Source of the DNA: Bacteroidales bacterium
GTDB lineage: Bacteria; Bacteroidota; Bacteroidia; Bacteroidales; Marinilabiliaceae
Length of the DNA stretch: 45,712 nucleotides
NCBI GenBank assembly: GCA_024401355.1
Contig: JAKSLF010000025.1
Location: 1-45,712, forward strand
Direction of reading: 5' to 3'
Positions 7,395 to 15,254 of this stretch are shown here, one piece after another. The notes under the pieces are model-generated. The model ran no database searches. It worked only from the letters and a program-made list of their open reading frames with translations, and was not told the DNA's origin. Positions within the stretch are counted from its first letter, which is position 1. Each line of letters opens with the position of its first letter. The position numbers and the translations under genes are program-made.

Positions 7395-9185
7395 ATGAAC
7401 CTTATTGAACTCCTACGTAAAATTGCTCCATACGTAAGACCATACAGATTACTTGTCATTCTTACGTTGGTATTGACCCTCATTGGGTCGTTCATAGCAC
7501 AGATTAATGCATTGGTGCTTGACTGGACAGTAGATGAGGTTAATGCGCTCATCGTAAACAAGGATTTCTTGTGGTCGGAAGCTGTGCATATCCTAACGAT
7601 AATAACAGCAATATTATTGGGCAAAGAGTTGTTGGCGGTAGTAATAAACTATGCGCAGAACTTCTTTGGTGAAAAGATGCGAATATTTGTGTCGAAAGAC
7701 TTGTCGCAGGCAGTTGTTGACAGGATGTTGACATATCGCATGGCGTTCTTTTCGAAAAACAATAATGAAGCTGGAAAGTTGCAGACGAGAATAGATCAGG
7801 GTGTGGGTAGTCTTTCGACAACAGTACAAAGTTTCTTTATTGACCTATTGCCTTTGTTTACGAGTGCAATATTGGCTTTGATATTGATGTTTGCTGCGAA
7901 CGTGTATGTTGGTCTTACAGCATTGTTTATAGTTCCTATATATATATGGATAACCATTTTGCAGGCGGGTCGTCTCAAAGGATGGAGGCAGAATATGCGT
8001 CATTTCAGGGAGGAAAAGAGCCATGGCATAATGAACATTATAGAGAGCATCAATGTAATAAAATCTTTCAATCGTGAGAAGATAGAAAGTGACAAGCAGT
8101 GGAATATCCAGACACAGTTCACGGATAATCAGATGAAAGTGAGGAAGACCTCATTTTACTTTGATGGACTCAAGAGATTTGTTCAGCAGATAGGAACAGT
8201 TCTTATAATAATCCTTACAGCTTATTTGGTACTTATAGAATATCCGGGGATGACAATTGGTAAGATAATGTATCATGTGATGCTGTTTGCCAATGTGACG
8301 GCTCCGATAACTCAGTTGCATCGAATATTTGACACCTTGAATGATGCACTGATATATGCGGAGGGCTTCTTTAACATACTTGATGCGAAAGAAGAAGTAG
8401 AGCAGACCGGAACATATAAACCACAAGCGGTAAAGGGTGACATTGAGATATCTGGTGTTGACTTCACGTATCCTAATGGAACAAAAGCCTTGCACAATAT
8501 CAATATGAGCATCAAGAGTGGCCAGATTACTGCATTTGTTGGTTTGTCGGGTGCAGGAAAGTCAACGATAGTTAATCTGCTTGACAAATTCTATATGGCA
8601 GATTGTGGATCGATAAAACTAGACGGAGTAGAGTTGAAGGACTATGATACGCACTTCTTGCGTGAGAACATAGGCCTTGTGCTTCAGAAGAACCATATAT
8701 TTGATGGCACTATAATAGAGAATATAAGATACGGACGTCCGAATGCGACATTGGAAGAAGTTGAGGATGCGGCAAAGAAAGCCTATATATATGATCAGAT
8801 AGTTGCTCTTCCAGATGGATTTGACTCAAAGGCGACTCAGTTGTCGGGAGGTCAGCAGCAGCGAATAGCTATTGCAAGAATGTTCCTAAAGAATCCTCCA
8901 ATAATATTCCTTGATGAGCCAACAGCAAGTCTGGATGCTATTGCAACAGAACAGATAAAGGCATCAATTGACGCAATAAAGAAGGATCGTACAGTAATCA
9001 TTATATCGCATAGTATATCACAAATTATTGATAGTGATATGATATATGCCCTTAAGAATGGTAGGGTAGAGCAGAGTGGAACATCAGACGAACTATATCG
9101 TCAGGGAGGAGTATATAAGGATATAGTTGATGCTTCGGCGCGATCATTAAATGTTGAGAAATTGGCGGAGACAATCAAGAGCTGA
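7395..9185 (+). CDS. ABC exporter, fused permease and ATPase (MsbA-like)
   Basis: A half-transporter of 596 aa that should act as a dimer in the inner membrane. Residues 1-330 form a six-helix type I exporter domain. The ATPase domain follows with Walker A GLSGAGKST (383-391), signature LSGGQQQR (483-490), Walker B IIFLDE (503-508) and switch H539. The substrate cannot be read from sequence; lipids, peptides or drugs are all possible. It is the first of two such exporters in the window and shares only the general architecture with the one at 24720. It follows lspA with a 66-bp gap holding a 9-bp minisatellite. A hairpin terminator shared with glyS follows. Confidence 0.9.
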   Translation: MNLIELLRKIAPYVRPYRLLVILTLVLTLIGSFIAQINALVLDWTVDEVNALIVNKDFLWSEAVHILTIITAILLGKELLAVVINYAQNFFGEKMRIFVSKDLSQAVVDRMLTYRMAFFSKNNNEAGKLQTRIDQGVGSLSTTVQSFFIDLLPLFTSAILALILMFAANVYVGLTALFIVPIYIWITILQAGRLKGWRQNMRHFREEKSHGIMNIIESINVIKSFNREKIESDKQWNIQTQFTDNQMKVRKTSFYFDGLKRFVQQIGTVLIIILTAYLVLIEYPGMTIGKIMYHVMLFANVTAPITQLHRIFDTLNDALIYAEGFFNILDAKEEVEQTGTYKPQAVKGDIEISGVDFTYPNGTKALHNINMSIKSGQITAFVGLSGAGKSTIVNLLDKFYMADCGSIKLDGVELKDYDTHFLRENIGLVLQKNHIFDGTIIENIRYGRPNATLEEVEDAAKKAYIYDQIVALPDGFDSKATQLSGGQQQRIAIARMFLKNPPIIFLDEPTASLDAIATEQIKASIDAIKKDRTVIIISHSISQIIDSDMIYALKNGRVEQSGTSDELYRQGGVYKDIVDASARSLNVEKLAETIKS

Positions 9186-9210
9186 TGATTATCGGGCTTA
9201 ATGGATAGAA

Positions 9211-9250
9211 TGAAAAAAGCGGCGTCAATATTTTTATCTTGACGCCGCTT
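9211..9250 (-). terminator. Perfect 12-bp hairpin terminator between convergent genes
   Basis: AAGCGGCGTCAA (9217-9228) pairs perfectly with 9239-9250 around a 10-nt loop. On the minus strand it is followed by a run of six T (plus-strand A at 9213-9218), so it is a strong intrinsic terminator for glyS. It probably also limits read-through from the ABC exporter gene on the plus strand, where the T-tract is poor. Confidence 0.85.
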
Positions 9251-9270
9251 AGTATTATTGTCGTTGAGAA

Positions 9271-10812
9271 CTATACGAGTTGCTTGAAGAGTTCGTTGTT
9301 GTTTACGTTCTTCGAGATCATTGCATGGAGCTCGTCAACAGAGATACGCTCCTGCTGCATTGTGTCGCGGTAACGAACTGTAACAGTGTTGTCCTCGATA
9401 GTTTGGTGGTCAACTGTTACGCAGAATGGAGTACCGATAGCGTCCTGACGACGGTAGCGCTTACCGATAGAGTCCTTTTCGTCGTACTGGCAGTTGAACT
9501 CGAGTTTCATTGTATTGAGAATTTCGCGTGCCTTTTCTGGGAGTCCGTCCTTCTTGACGAGTGGCATTACAGCGAGCTTAACAGGAGCCAACTGTGCAGG
9601 CAACTTCAATACTACGCGGCTGTCGCCACCTTCGAGTTGCTCCTCTGTGTATGCACCAGCAAGTGTAGAGAGGAACATACGGTCGACACCGATAGAAGTC
9701 TCGATAACGTATGGGGTGTAGCTCTGGTTGAGTTCTGGGTCGAAGTATTCGATCTTCTTTCCTGAGTACTTAGCGTGCTGTGAAAGGTCGAAGTTAGTAC
9801 GAGAGTGGATACCCTCGACCTCCTTGAAGCCGAATGGCATGCGGAACTCGATATCAGTAGCAGCATTTGCATAGTGAGCAAGCTTGTCATGGTCGTGGAA
9901 CTGATAGTTTTCAGCGCCCATGCCGAGAGCCTGATGCCATTTCATGCGGAATGCCTTCCAGTATTCGAACCACTTCATTTCTTCGCCAGGACGAACGAAG
10001 AACTGCATTTCCATCTGCTCGAACTCGCGCATACGGAATATGAACTGACGAGCGACGATTTCGTTACGGAATGCCTTACCGATCTGAGCGATACCGAAAG
10101 GAATCTTCATACGGCCAGTCTTCTGTACGTTGAGGAAGTTGACGAAGATACCCTGAGCAGTCTCTGGACGGAGGTAAATCTTCATTGAGCCGTCGGCAGT
10201 AGAACCCATTTCAGTTGTGAACATGAGGTTGAACTGACGTACCTCTGTCCAGTTGCGAGTGCCGCTGATAGGGCAGACAATCTCCTCATCGAGGATAATC
10301 TGACGGAGTTCTTCGAGGTTGTTGTCGTTGAGAGCCTTAGCGAAACGAGTGTGGAGAGCATCGCGCTTAGCCTGATTCTCCTGAACGCGTGGGTTGGTTT
10401 CGCGGAACTTAGCCTCGTCGAATGATTCACCGAACTTTTTCTTAGCCTTTTCGATTTCCTTCTCAATCTTTTCGTCGTACTTGGCCATCTGCTCTTCGAT
10501 GAGAACATCGGCACGGTAGCGCTTCTTCGAGTCCTTGTTGTCAATGAGAGGGTCGTTGAAAGCATCAACGTGGCCAGACGCCTTCCAGATAGTTGGGTGC
10601 ATAAAGATTGATGAGTCAATACCAACGACATTGTCGTTAAGCTTTACCATTGCATCCCACCAATACTTCTTGATATTATTCTTGAGTTCGACGCCGTTCT
10701 GACCATAGTCGTATACAGCGCCAAGACCATCGTAGATTTCGCTTGAAGGGAATACGAAGCCATATTCCTTACAATGTGAAACCAGTTTCTTGAAAACGTC
10801 TTCCTGTGCCAT
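9271..10812 (-). CDS. glyS: Glycyl-tRNA synthetase (class II, single-chain homodimeric type)
   Basis: A cytoplasmic enzyme of 513 aa that charges tRNA-Gly. The class II core shows 'LRPETAQG' (224-231), the motif 2 region 'GKAFRNEIVARQFIFRMREF' (245-264), and motif 3 'GVDR' (375-378). The C-terminal 110 residues are the anticodon-binding domain. A lysine/glutamate-rich helical insertion lies at about 105-170. This is the alpha2 type, not the separate alpha/beta subunits of E. coli. The ATG at 10812 follows a leader of about 50 nt from a TAATTTTG -7 box, and a strong terminator follows the stop. Confidence 0.97.
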   Translation of the reverse strand: MAQEDVFKKLVSHCKEYGFVFPSSEIYDGLGAVYDYGQNGVELKNNIKKYWWDAMVKLNDNVVGIDSSIFMHPTIWKASGHVDAFNDPLIDNKDSKKRYRADVLIEEQMAKYDEKIEKEIEKAKKKFGESFDEAKFRETNPRVQENQAKRDALHTRFAKALNDNNLEELRQIILDEEIVCPISGTRNWTEVRQFNLMFTTEMGSTADGSMKIYLRPETAQGIFVNFLNVQKTGRMKIPFGIAQIGKAFRNEIVARQFIFRMREFEQMEMQFFVRPGEEMKWFEYWKAFRMKWHQALGMGAENYQFHDHDKLAHYANAATDIEFRMPFGFKEVEGIHSRTNFDLSQHAKYSGKKIEYFDPELNQSYTPYVIETSIGVDRMFLSTLAGAYTEEQLEGGDSRVVLKLPAQLAPVKLAVMPLVKKDGLPEKAREILNTMKLEFNCQYDEKDSIGKRYRRQDAIGTPFCVTVDHQTIEDNTVTVRYRDTMQQERISVDELHAMISKNVNNNELFKQLV

Positions 10813-10871
10813 TGTATAATGTATTTTTGTTATTCCTTTTAATGTTGTTGCCTATTGATGTAAAAGCAGTG

Positions 10872-10920
10872 CAAAATTACTATTTTATTCTTGATTTACC
10901 ATTAAATAAGTCAATGACTT
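10872..10920 (-). promoter_or_regulatory. glyS promoter region with an upstream dyad
   Basis: On the minus strand TAATTTTG (plus-strand CAAAATTA, 10872-10879) is a perfect -7 box with no clear -33 element. A dyad AAGTCA-A-TGACTT (10908-10920) lies 28-40 bases upstream, where an activator or repressor could bind. The -7 call is moderate and the operator role is speculative. Confidence 0.45.
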
Positions 10921-10951
10921 TGCATAAATCGTAAATGCGTCAAACAAGATG

Positions 10952-11278
10952 TCATTTTAGTTCTCTAATAGACATCCCGGAATGGTCGAACGTATTGAGA
11001 TCGAATCCTTCAATCAGCATTATTCTGTCGGGATTGTTGGCATCGATTCTTTTGTTGACCATTTGGCAAAACTCTGTTTTGTTGTGGAAAACGAACTCAT
11101 CTGTGGATACGAGATATGGAACGATTATTCCAGCAAAGAAACGGATTCCTGCCAATTCGGTTAGTGTATCCGTACATTCCGTGAGGCTAATTAAACGTCC
11201 TGTATTGTCAAGTTCGACAATGGGGAATCGTCCAAAAGTGCCGTCAGTATGATAATAGAGGTGGGAGGAGTATTTCAT
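10952..11278 (-). CDS. Conserved hypothetical protein resembling an amidohydrolase N-terminus
   Basis: A protein of 108 aa. The segment 'FPIVELDNTGRLISL...GIRFFAGIIVPYLV' has the beta-sandwich pattern found at the start of amidohydrolase/chlorohydrolase proteins, where '(G)IVVPG..N.H.H' precedes the metal site. Here the protein continues without the histidines and ends at about 108 residues, so it is not a complete hydrolase. It may be a derived small protein or a truncated relative. It begins 35 bases inside the end of the DUF4296 gene, which indicates translational coupling. Confidence 0.55.
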   Translation of the reverse strand: MKYSSHLYYHTDGTFGRFPIVELDNTGRLISLTECTDTLTELAGIRFFAGIIVPYLVSTDEFVFHNKTEFCQMVNKRIDANNPDRIMLIEGFDLNTFDHSGMSIRELK

Positions 11279-12107
11279 CGAATTTTACGCTATCTCTAAT
11301 GTCGTATGGAATGTATGTGATATTAATTTCGTTGAGAGTTGCAACAACCTTCTTGAATTCTGGGCTTTTGACCAGAGTGGCTTGAAGTTTAACTGCAGGA
11401 ATGTCTTTGCGTACGTCATAAGTGAGTTCGGCAGTTTTCTGGATGTGTCCTAACTGCATTGTTACGGACGTAGTGTCGGCAATAGTGTCGTTGTATACGA
11501 CTATGATCTCAAAACTGGGGGCTTTTGTCGCCTCGTTTTTTCTAGGGAAAATATACCTCATGGAAGCTTCTATCTTGCCGCCTTTGATAGAGTCGAGTTC
11601 ATACGTGAACTTCAGATCCTTGTTTTTAATAGAGTCTCTTTCTTCCAATGGGAGGTGAATGTATCTGGATCTTTTTTCGATTTTCACCGTGATGGAATCT
11701 CTTTTCCTGCTGATAACTTTCTCTATGGAATCTCTTTGGGCGAGAATGACTTTAAAATTGCCTTCCTTTTGTGATATGATGTTGACAATTCTTTCGTAGA
11801 CGCGAGCGTATTTGTCTGGGTGGTTGGAATACCAGACTAGAGCGCTGTCGTATATCTGTTTGTTGATGCCGTAGTGTGTCAGGATTGTATGATAAGTGTT
11901 TTCGACAGTCTTGTCGCTTTTTGCGGCGGTTCCGTAGAGATTGCCTTTGGTTTGGGCGATAGCGTCGGCCAGATAGATGTCAGACATAATCTGAGCCATT
12001 CGTTTTTCGGATGGAATAATATCGTTGGCCTTGATGACGAAATATGAAATAGCGCTAATGACAACGGTTGCTGCAACTGCAATTATAATCGCTGTTTTCT
12101 TGTTCAT
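11244..12107 (-). CDS. DUF4296 domain-containing protein
   Basis: A protein of 287 aa. An N-terminal hydrophobic segment (about 5-25) acts as a membrane anchor or signal; there is no lipobox Cys. Residues 31-115 match DUF4296: 'IIPSEKRMAQIMSDIYLADAI', then 'HYGINKQIYDSALVWYSNHPDKYARVYERI'. The C-terminal 170 residues, with repeated charged 'RDSI' segments and beta-strand patterns, extend well beyond the usual domain length. The function is unknown. It follows the sugar transferase by 12 bases and overlaps the next gene, so it belongs to the thioesterase-manC operon. Confidence 0.75.
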   Translation of the reverse strand: MNKKTAIIIAVAATVVISAISYFVIKANDIIPSEKRMAQIMSDIYLADAIAQTKGNLYGTAAKSDKTVENTYHTILTHYGINKQIYDSALVWYSNHPDKYARVYERIVNIISQKEGNFKVILAQRDSIEKVISRKRDSITVKIEKRSRYIHLPLEERDSIKNKDLKFTYELDSIKGGKIEASMRYIFPRKNEATKAPSFEIIVVYNDTIADTTSVTMQLGHIQKTAELTYDVRKDIPAVKLQATLVKSPEFKKVVATLNEINITYIPYDIRDSVKFDEILLPPLLSY

Positions 12108-12119
12108 TGTCTATCGGCA

Positions 12120-13544
12120 TTATTTTCCGTCGGCGCGGAATACAGTTCTGATGGTCTTGAATATGATGACCAAATCGAGAGTTATAGACCAGTTGTCGAT
12201 GTACTCCATATCCATATTCATCCACTCTTCGAAAGTGATTTTATTTCTTTCGGGTGCTACCTGCCATAGGCAAGTGATGCCTGGCTGCATGGCGAGGCGT
12301 CGGAGCTGCCATCTTTCGTATTGCTCGACCTCTTTAGGCAGAGGTGGACGAGGACCAACGATAGACATGTCGCCAATGAAGACATTGATGAACTGTGGGA
12401 ATTCGTCGATGCCGGTTTTTCTTAGTATTTTACCGATACGGGTAATTCGAGGGTCATTGGCAATCTTGAATACAGGGCCGTCCATTTCATTTTGAGACAT
12501 GAGCTGTGCCTTGAGTTCTTCGGCGTTGGTGACCATAGTTCTGAACTTATAGACGTCAAAGACACGACCACGAAGTCCGGATCTTTTCTGCTTGAAGAAT
12601 ACAGGACCTTTGGAGTCGAGCTTAATGAGAAGTGCAATAATCAAGAAGAATGGTAATCCGCAAAGGATGACACCTGCGGAGAACAGAATATCTAACGTTC
12701 TCTTGAACAACAATGCGACATAGTTTGTCGGAGTGTTGGTGATAGTAATGACTGCGTTGGTATCGAAGTATCTCAGCTGTGTGTTCTTAGACAAACGGTT
12801 AAGGAACTGTGAGTAGAGACGGAAAGTTACGCCCAACTCGTTGCAGAGGTCGAGATAGCGGATGATTTCCTGTGAACTGTCGTAGCTTTTAGCATAGATA
12901 AGTTCTTCGACATCCTGTGTAATCATGCTGTCGACATCAGTTTCGGATGCGTCGTAGACAGGGAATACGCCATTGTATTTGTTGACAATATATGAGTCGC
13001 CGATAGCACCGACAATCTTATAGCCCCATTCGTATCTTTTGTGGAGAAGGCTAAGCAGAGCGTCGCCACCTTTATCGCAGATGAAGAAAACCTTTCTGTT
13101 GTTGTAGCCCTTTTTGCGTGCATTTCGGAGTCCCCAGTAGAAGCAGACCTTGAAGAGAAGGCAGCTGATTGTGCTCAATGCTCCAAAGATGAGCAGTACG
13201 TTTCGTCCGTAGTTGGAGAATCCGAGCAAAACGGACGTGAATGTCAGCAGCATGATGCCGGCAAGGTTTTCAACTATGTGGAAAAGGACTATATAGCCAT
13301 AGGAACGGCTTCTATAGACCTCATTGAGCTTCAGCCAAGTATCGAGGGCTGACCAATAGAGGGATATAAAGACGCTGGCGATGAGGAAGTCAGGATTTAT
13401 GATATTAAGCGCACTTGGGTATGCTGCACCATAAAGCCACCATATCGTAATGAAGTACGAGATGATGCTTAGGGTGACAGTCCCGACGGTGAGCATTACT
13501 CTCACAAATCTTGCTCTGTTACTTAGTTTTTCTTCAATATCCAT
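12120..13544 (-). CDS. Polyprenyl-phosphate sugar-1-phosphate transferase (WcaJ/WbaP-like)
   Basis: An integral membrane initiating glycosyltransferase of 474 aa. It moves a sugar-1-phosphate (glucose or galactose are usual) from a UDP-sugar to undecaprenyl phosphate, the first step of O-antigen or exopolysaccharide units. Four N-terminal membrane segments and a Rossmann-like middle part precede a further hydrophobic segment (near residue 280). The catalytic domain follows, with 'FFKQKRSGLRGRVFDVYKFR', 'DPRITRIGKILRKTGIDEFPQ' and 'MSIVGPRPPLP'. The frame is open to a TTG at 13592, but I chose ATG 13544 because a -7 box (13590-13597) covers the TTG. It lies between manC and the DUF4296 gene. 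Confidence 0.9.
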   Translation of the reverse strand: MDIEEKLSNRARFVRVMLTVGTVTLSIISYFITIWWLYGAAYPSALNIINPDFLIASVFISLYWSALDTWLKLNEVYRSRSYGYIVLFHIVENLAGIMLLTFTSVLLGFSNYGRNVLLIFGALSTISCLLFKVCFYWGLRNARKKGYNNRKVFFICDKGGDALLSLLHKRYEWGYKIVGAIGDSYIVNKYNGVFPVYDASETDVDSMITQDVEELIYAKSYDSSQEIIRYLDLCNELGVTFRLYSQFLNRLSKNTQLRYFDTNAVITITNTPTNYVALLFKRTLDILFSAGVILCGLPFFLIIALLIKLDSKGPVFFKQKRSGLRGRVFDVYKFRTMVTNAEELKAQLMSQNEMDGPVFKIANDPRITRIGKILRKTGIDEFPQFINVFIGDMSIVGPRPPLPKEVEQYERWQLRRLAMQPGITCLWQVAPERNKITFEEWMNMDMEYIDNWSITLDLVIIFKTIRTVFRADGK

Positions 13545-13589
13545 ATCAAAGTCTGAGTCAAGGAAGTGGTAAATTCCTATTCCTAAATG

Positions 13590-13597
13590 CAAATATA
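13590..13597 (-). promoter_or_regulatory. Possible internal promoter of the sugar transferase gene
   Basis: Plus-strand CAAATATA reads TATATTTG on the minus strand, a perfect -7 box, 46 bases upstream of ATG 13544 and just after the manC stop. No good -33 element is visible. Confidence 0.35.
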
Positions 13598-13604
13598 AAT
13601 ATTT

Positions 13605-14699
13605 TTATTGCTTTGTAATGGTTTCGCTGAATTCTTTTATCCTTTGTTCCTGATTTTTTTTGCAGACAAGGATAGTTTTGTTGTCTTCGGCGACGATATA
13701 GCCATCGAGACCCTGCAGTACCATCTTTATATCTCCTGATGTGCGGACTATGCAGTCGGTGCTTTCGATGAGTGATACATTTTCGGCGCCTATGACAGCA
13801 TTGTTATTGTCGTCTTTAGGAGTTTGTGCGTAGAGCGAGCCCCAAGTGCCAAGGTCGGACCAGCCGAAATCAGATGGCATTACGAAGACGCCACTTGGTT
13901 GTCCGGCGAGTTCAATATTCTTACCGGCAAGACGTTCCATTACGGCATAGTCGATAGAAATCTTATTACATTGTGGGAACAGTTTGTTGACAGTCGCCTG
14001 TTCGTCGGCAGAGTAGAAGCTATCGTACATCTGGTCGAACAGGGAAGCCATTTCTGGTTCAAACATACGGATGGCAGCTTCGACAGTTGCAACATCCCAG
14101 ATGAAGATTCCGGCATTCCAGTTGTAGTTGCCTTCGCGGCAATACTGGAGAGCGGTCTTGTAGTCAGGTTTTTCTCTGAAAGCCTGTACGTGCATCATTT
14201 CTGTTCCGTTGACAGGATTGCCAGATTGGATGTATCCATATCCGGTGTCGGGACGTGTTGGTTTCATGCCGAGAGTGAGTACGCGTGAAGTGCCCTTCAC
14301 GAAATCGATTCCGGCATTGATGCATCTTCTAAACTCGTTAGTGTCGACAACGAAATGGTCGGCTGGCGAGATAGCGAGTGTAGCATCAGGGTATTTCTTC
14401 TTTATCTTCCATGCAACATATCCGATGCAAGGAGCTGTGTTTCTCATGCATGGTTCGAGAAGAATGTTATCAGTAGGGACGTCGGGAAGCTGTTCTTTTA
14501 CCTTATTAAGATAGTCAGCAGATGTAACAACCCAAATATGGCTAGGGTCGAAATCTTTTCCGAATCTGTCAACTGTCAGTTGGAGTAAAGTCTTTCCGAC
14601 GCCAAGTACGTCAATAAACTGTTTGGGGTTTTCGGGGCGGCTCATAGGCCAGAAACGGCTGCCTACGCCACCTGCCATTATTACTAGATGTTTGTTCAT
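13605..14699 (-). CDS. manC: Mannose-1-phosphate guanylyltransferase
   Basis: A cytoplasmic nucleotidyltransferase of 364 aa that makes GDP-mannose from GTP and mannose-1-phosphate. The N-terminal 'MAGGVGSRFWPMSRPENPKQF' (8-28) is the nucleotide-binding signature. Further family blocks include 'NWNAGIFIW' and 'DFGWSDLGTWGSLY'. It lacks the C-terminal cupin isomerase domain of bifunctional ManC/AlgA, so it is the monofunctional form. GDP-mannose can feed mannosyl or, after conversion, fucosyl transfer, which fits the GT11 and GT4 enzymes encoded at 22-35 kb. It is 20 bases downstream of the thioesterase gene in one operon. Confidence 0.93.
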   Translation of the reverse strand: MNKHLVIMAGGVGSRFWPMSRPENPKQFIDVLGVGKTLLQLTVDRFGKDFDPSHIWVVTSADYLNKVKEQLPDVPTDNILLEPCMRNTAPCIGYVAWKIKKKYPDATLAISPADHFVVDTNEFRRCINAGIDFVKGTSRVLTLGMKPTRPDTGYGYIQSGNPVNGTEMMHVQAFREKPDYKTALQYCREGNYNWNAGIFIWDVATVEAAIRMFEPEMASLFDQMYDSFYSADEQATVNKLFPQCNKISIDYAVMERLAGKNIELAGQPSGVFVMPSDFGWSDLGTWGSLYAQTPKDDNNNAVIGAENVSLIESTDCIVRTSGDIKMVLQGLDGYIVAEDNKTILVCKKNQEQRIKEFSETITKQ

Positions 14700-14719
14700 A
14701 AATTAGTCTTTTTCGGTGA

Positions 14720-15091
14720 CTATTGAAGTTTGGCAAGGAATTTCTCCTTGTTGACAACGAATCGGTCGTGAGTGGCCTCTCCTATGATATCTTGTCCCTG
14801 ATATGCGGTAATATTGAAAGACAGTTTCCTGCCATCAATAGCTATAAGTTCGGCAGTAGCATAAACCTTGACACCAACAGGGCTTGGCTTAACATGAGTG
14901 GTATTCATCATGATACCAACAGTAGTCTGTCCATCGTCGAGGTCGTCGGCAACACATTTCATGGCAGCATTTTCCATCATTGCTACCATAGCAGGCGTAG
15001 CAAGAACTGGCATATCACCAGATCCCATCTTCTCTGCTGAAAGTTCTGCAGTCACAAATAGTTCTGTAGTGTATTTGTTTCCTATTTCCAT
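14720..15091 (-). CDS. Hotdog-fold thioesterase (FlK-like family)
   Basis: A small acyl-CoA thioesterase-like protein. The 'ATPAMVAMMENAAMKCV' helix and the 'TTVGIMMNTTHVKPSPVGVKVYATAEL' strand-turn match the fluoroacetyl-CoA thioesterase/4HBT-like group, ending with 'THDRFVV'. The natural substrate is unknown. The frame is open to an ATG at 15145 (141 aa), but homologous proteins begin near 'MEIGNKYTTELFV', so I chose the internal ATG at 15091, preceded by an A-rich stretch (124 aa). It is the first gene of the operon leading into manC and the sugar transferase; its link to polysaccharide synthesis is not obvious. Confidence 0.8.
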   Translation of the reverse strand: MEIGNKYTTELFVTAELSAEKMGSGDMPVLATPAMVAMMENAAMKCVADDLDDGQTTVGIMMNTTHVKPSPVGVKVYATAELIAIDGRKLSFNITAYQGQDIIGEATHDRFVVNKEKFLAKLQ

Positions 15092-15179
15092 TTTTTTTGT
15101 TTCTCTCATACGGGGCGGCACATATAGTGCAACCCTTGTCTTCATGGTATGTTGTAATAGAAAAGTCTATTATTTTCTG

Positions 15180-15209
15180 CAAAGATACATCTTTTCCCTA
15201 TAATATCCA
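15180..15209 (-). promoter_or_regulatory. Promoter of the thioesterase-manC operon
   Basis: On the minus strand TATCTTTG (plus CAAAGATA, 15180-15187) is a perfect -7 box. A weak -33 TGG (plus CCA, 15207-15209) lies 19 nt upstream. Transcription would start near 15173. Confidence 0.55.
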
Positions 15210-15254
15210 GTTCGTATTACACCTTTTTTATATAGTACATCAAATGTGATGGTA

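Noticed and set aside
7151-7624. Antisense frame with a Cys-Glu-Leu tripeptide repeat
   Set aside because: The tripeptide repeat is only the 9-bp minisatellite read in frame; the flanks are antisense to lspA and the ABC exporter gene.
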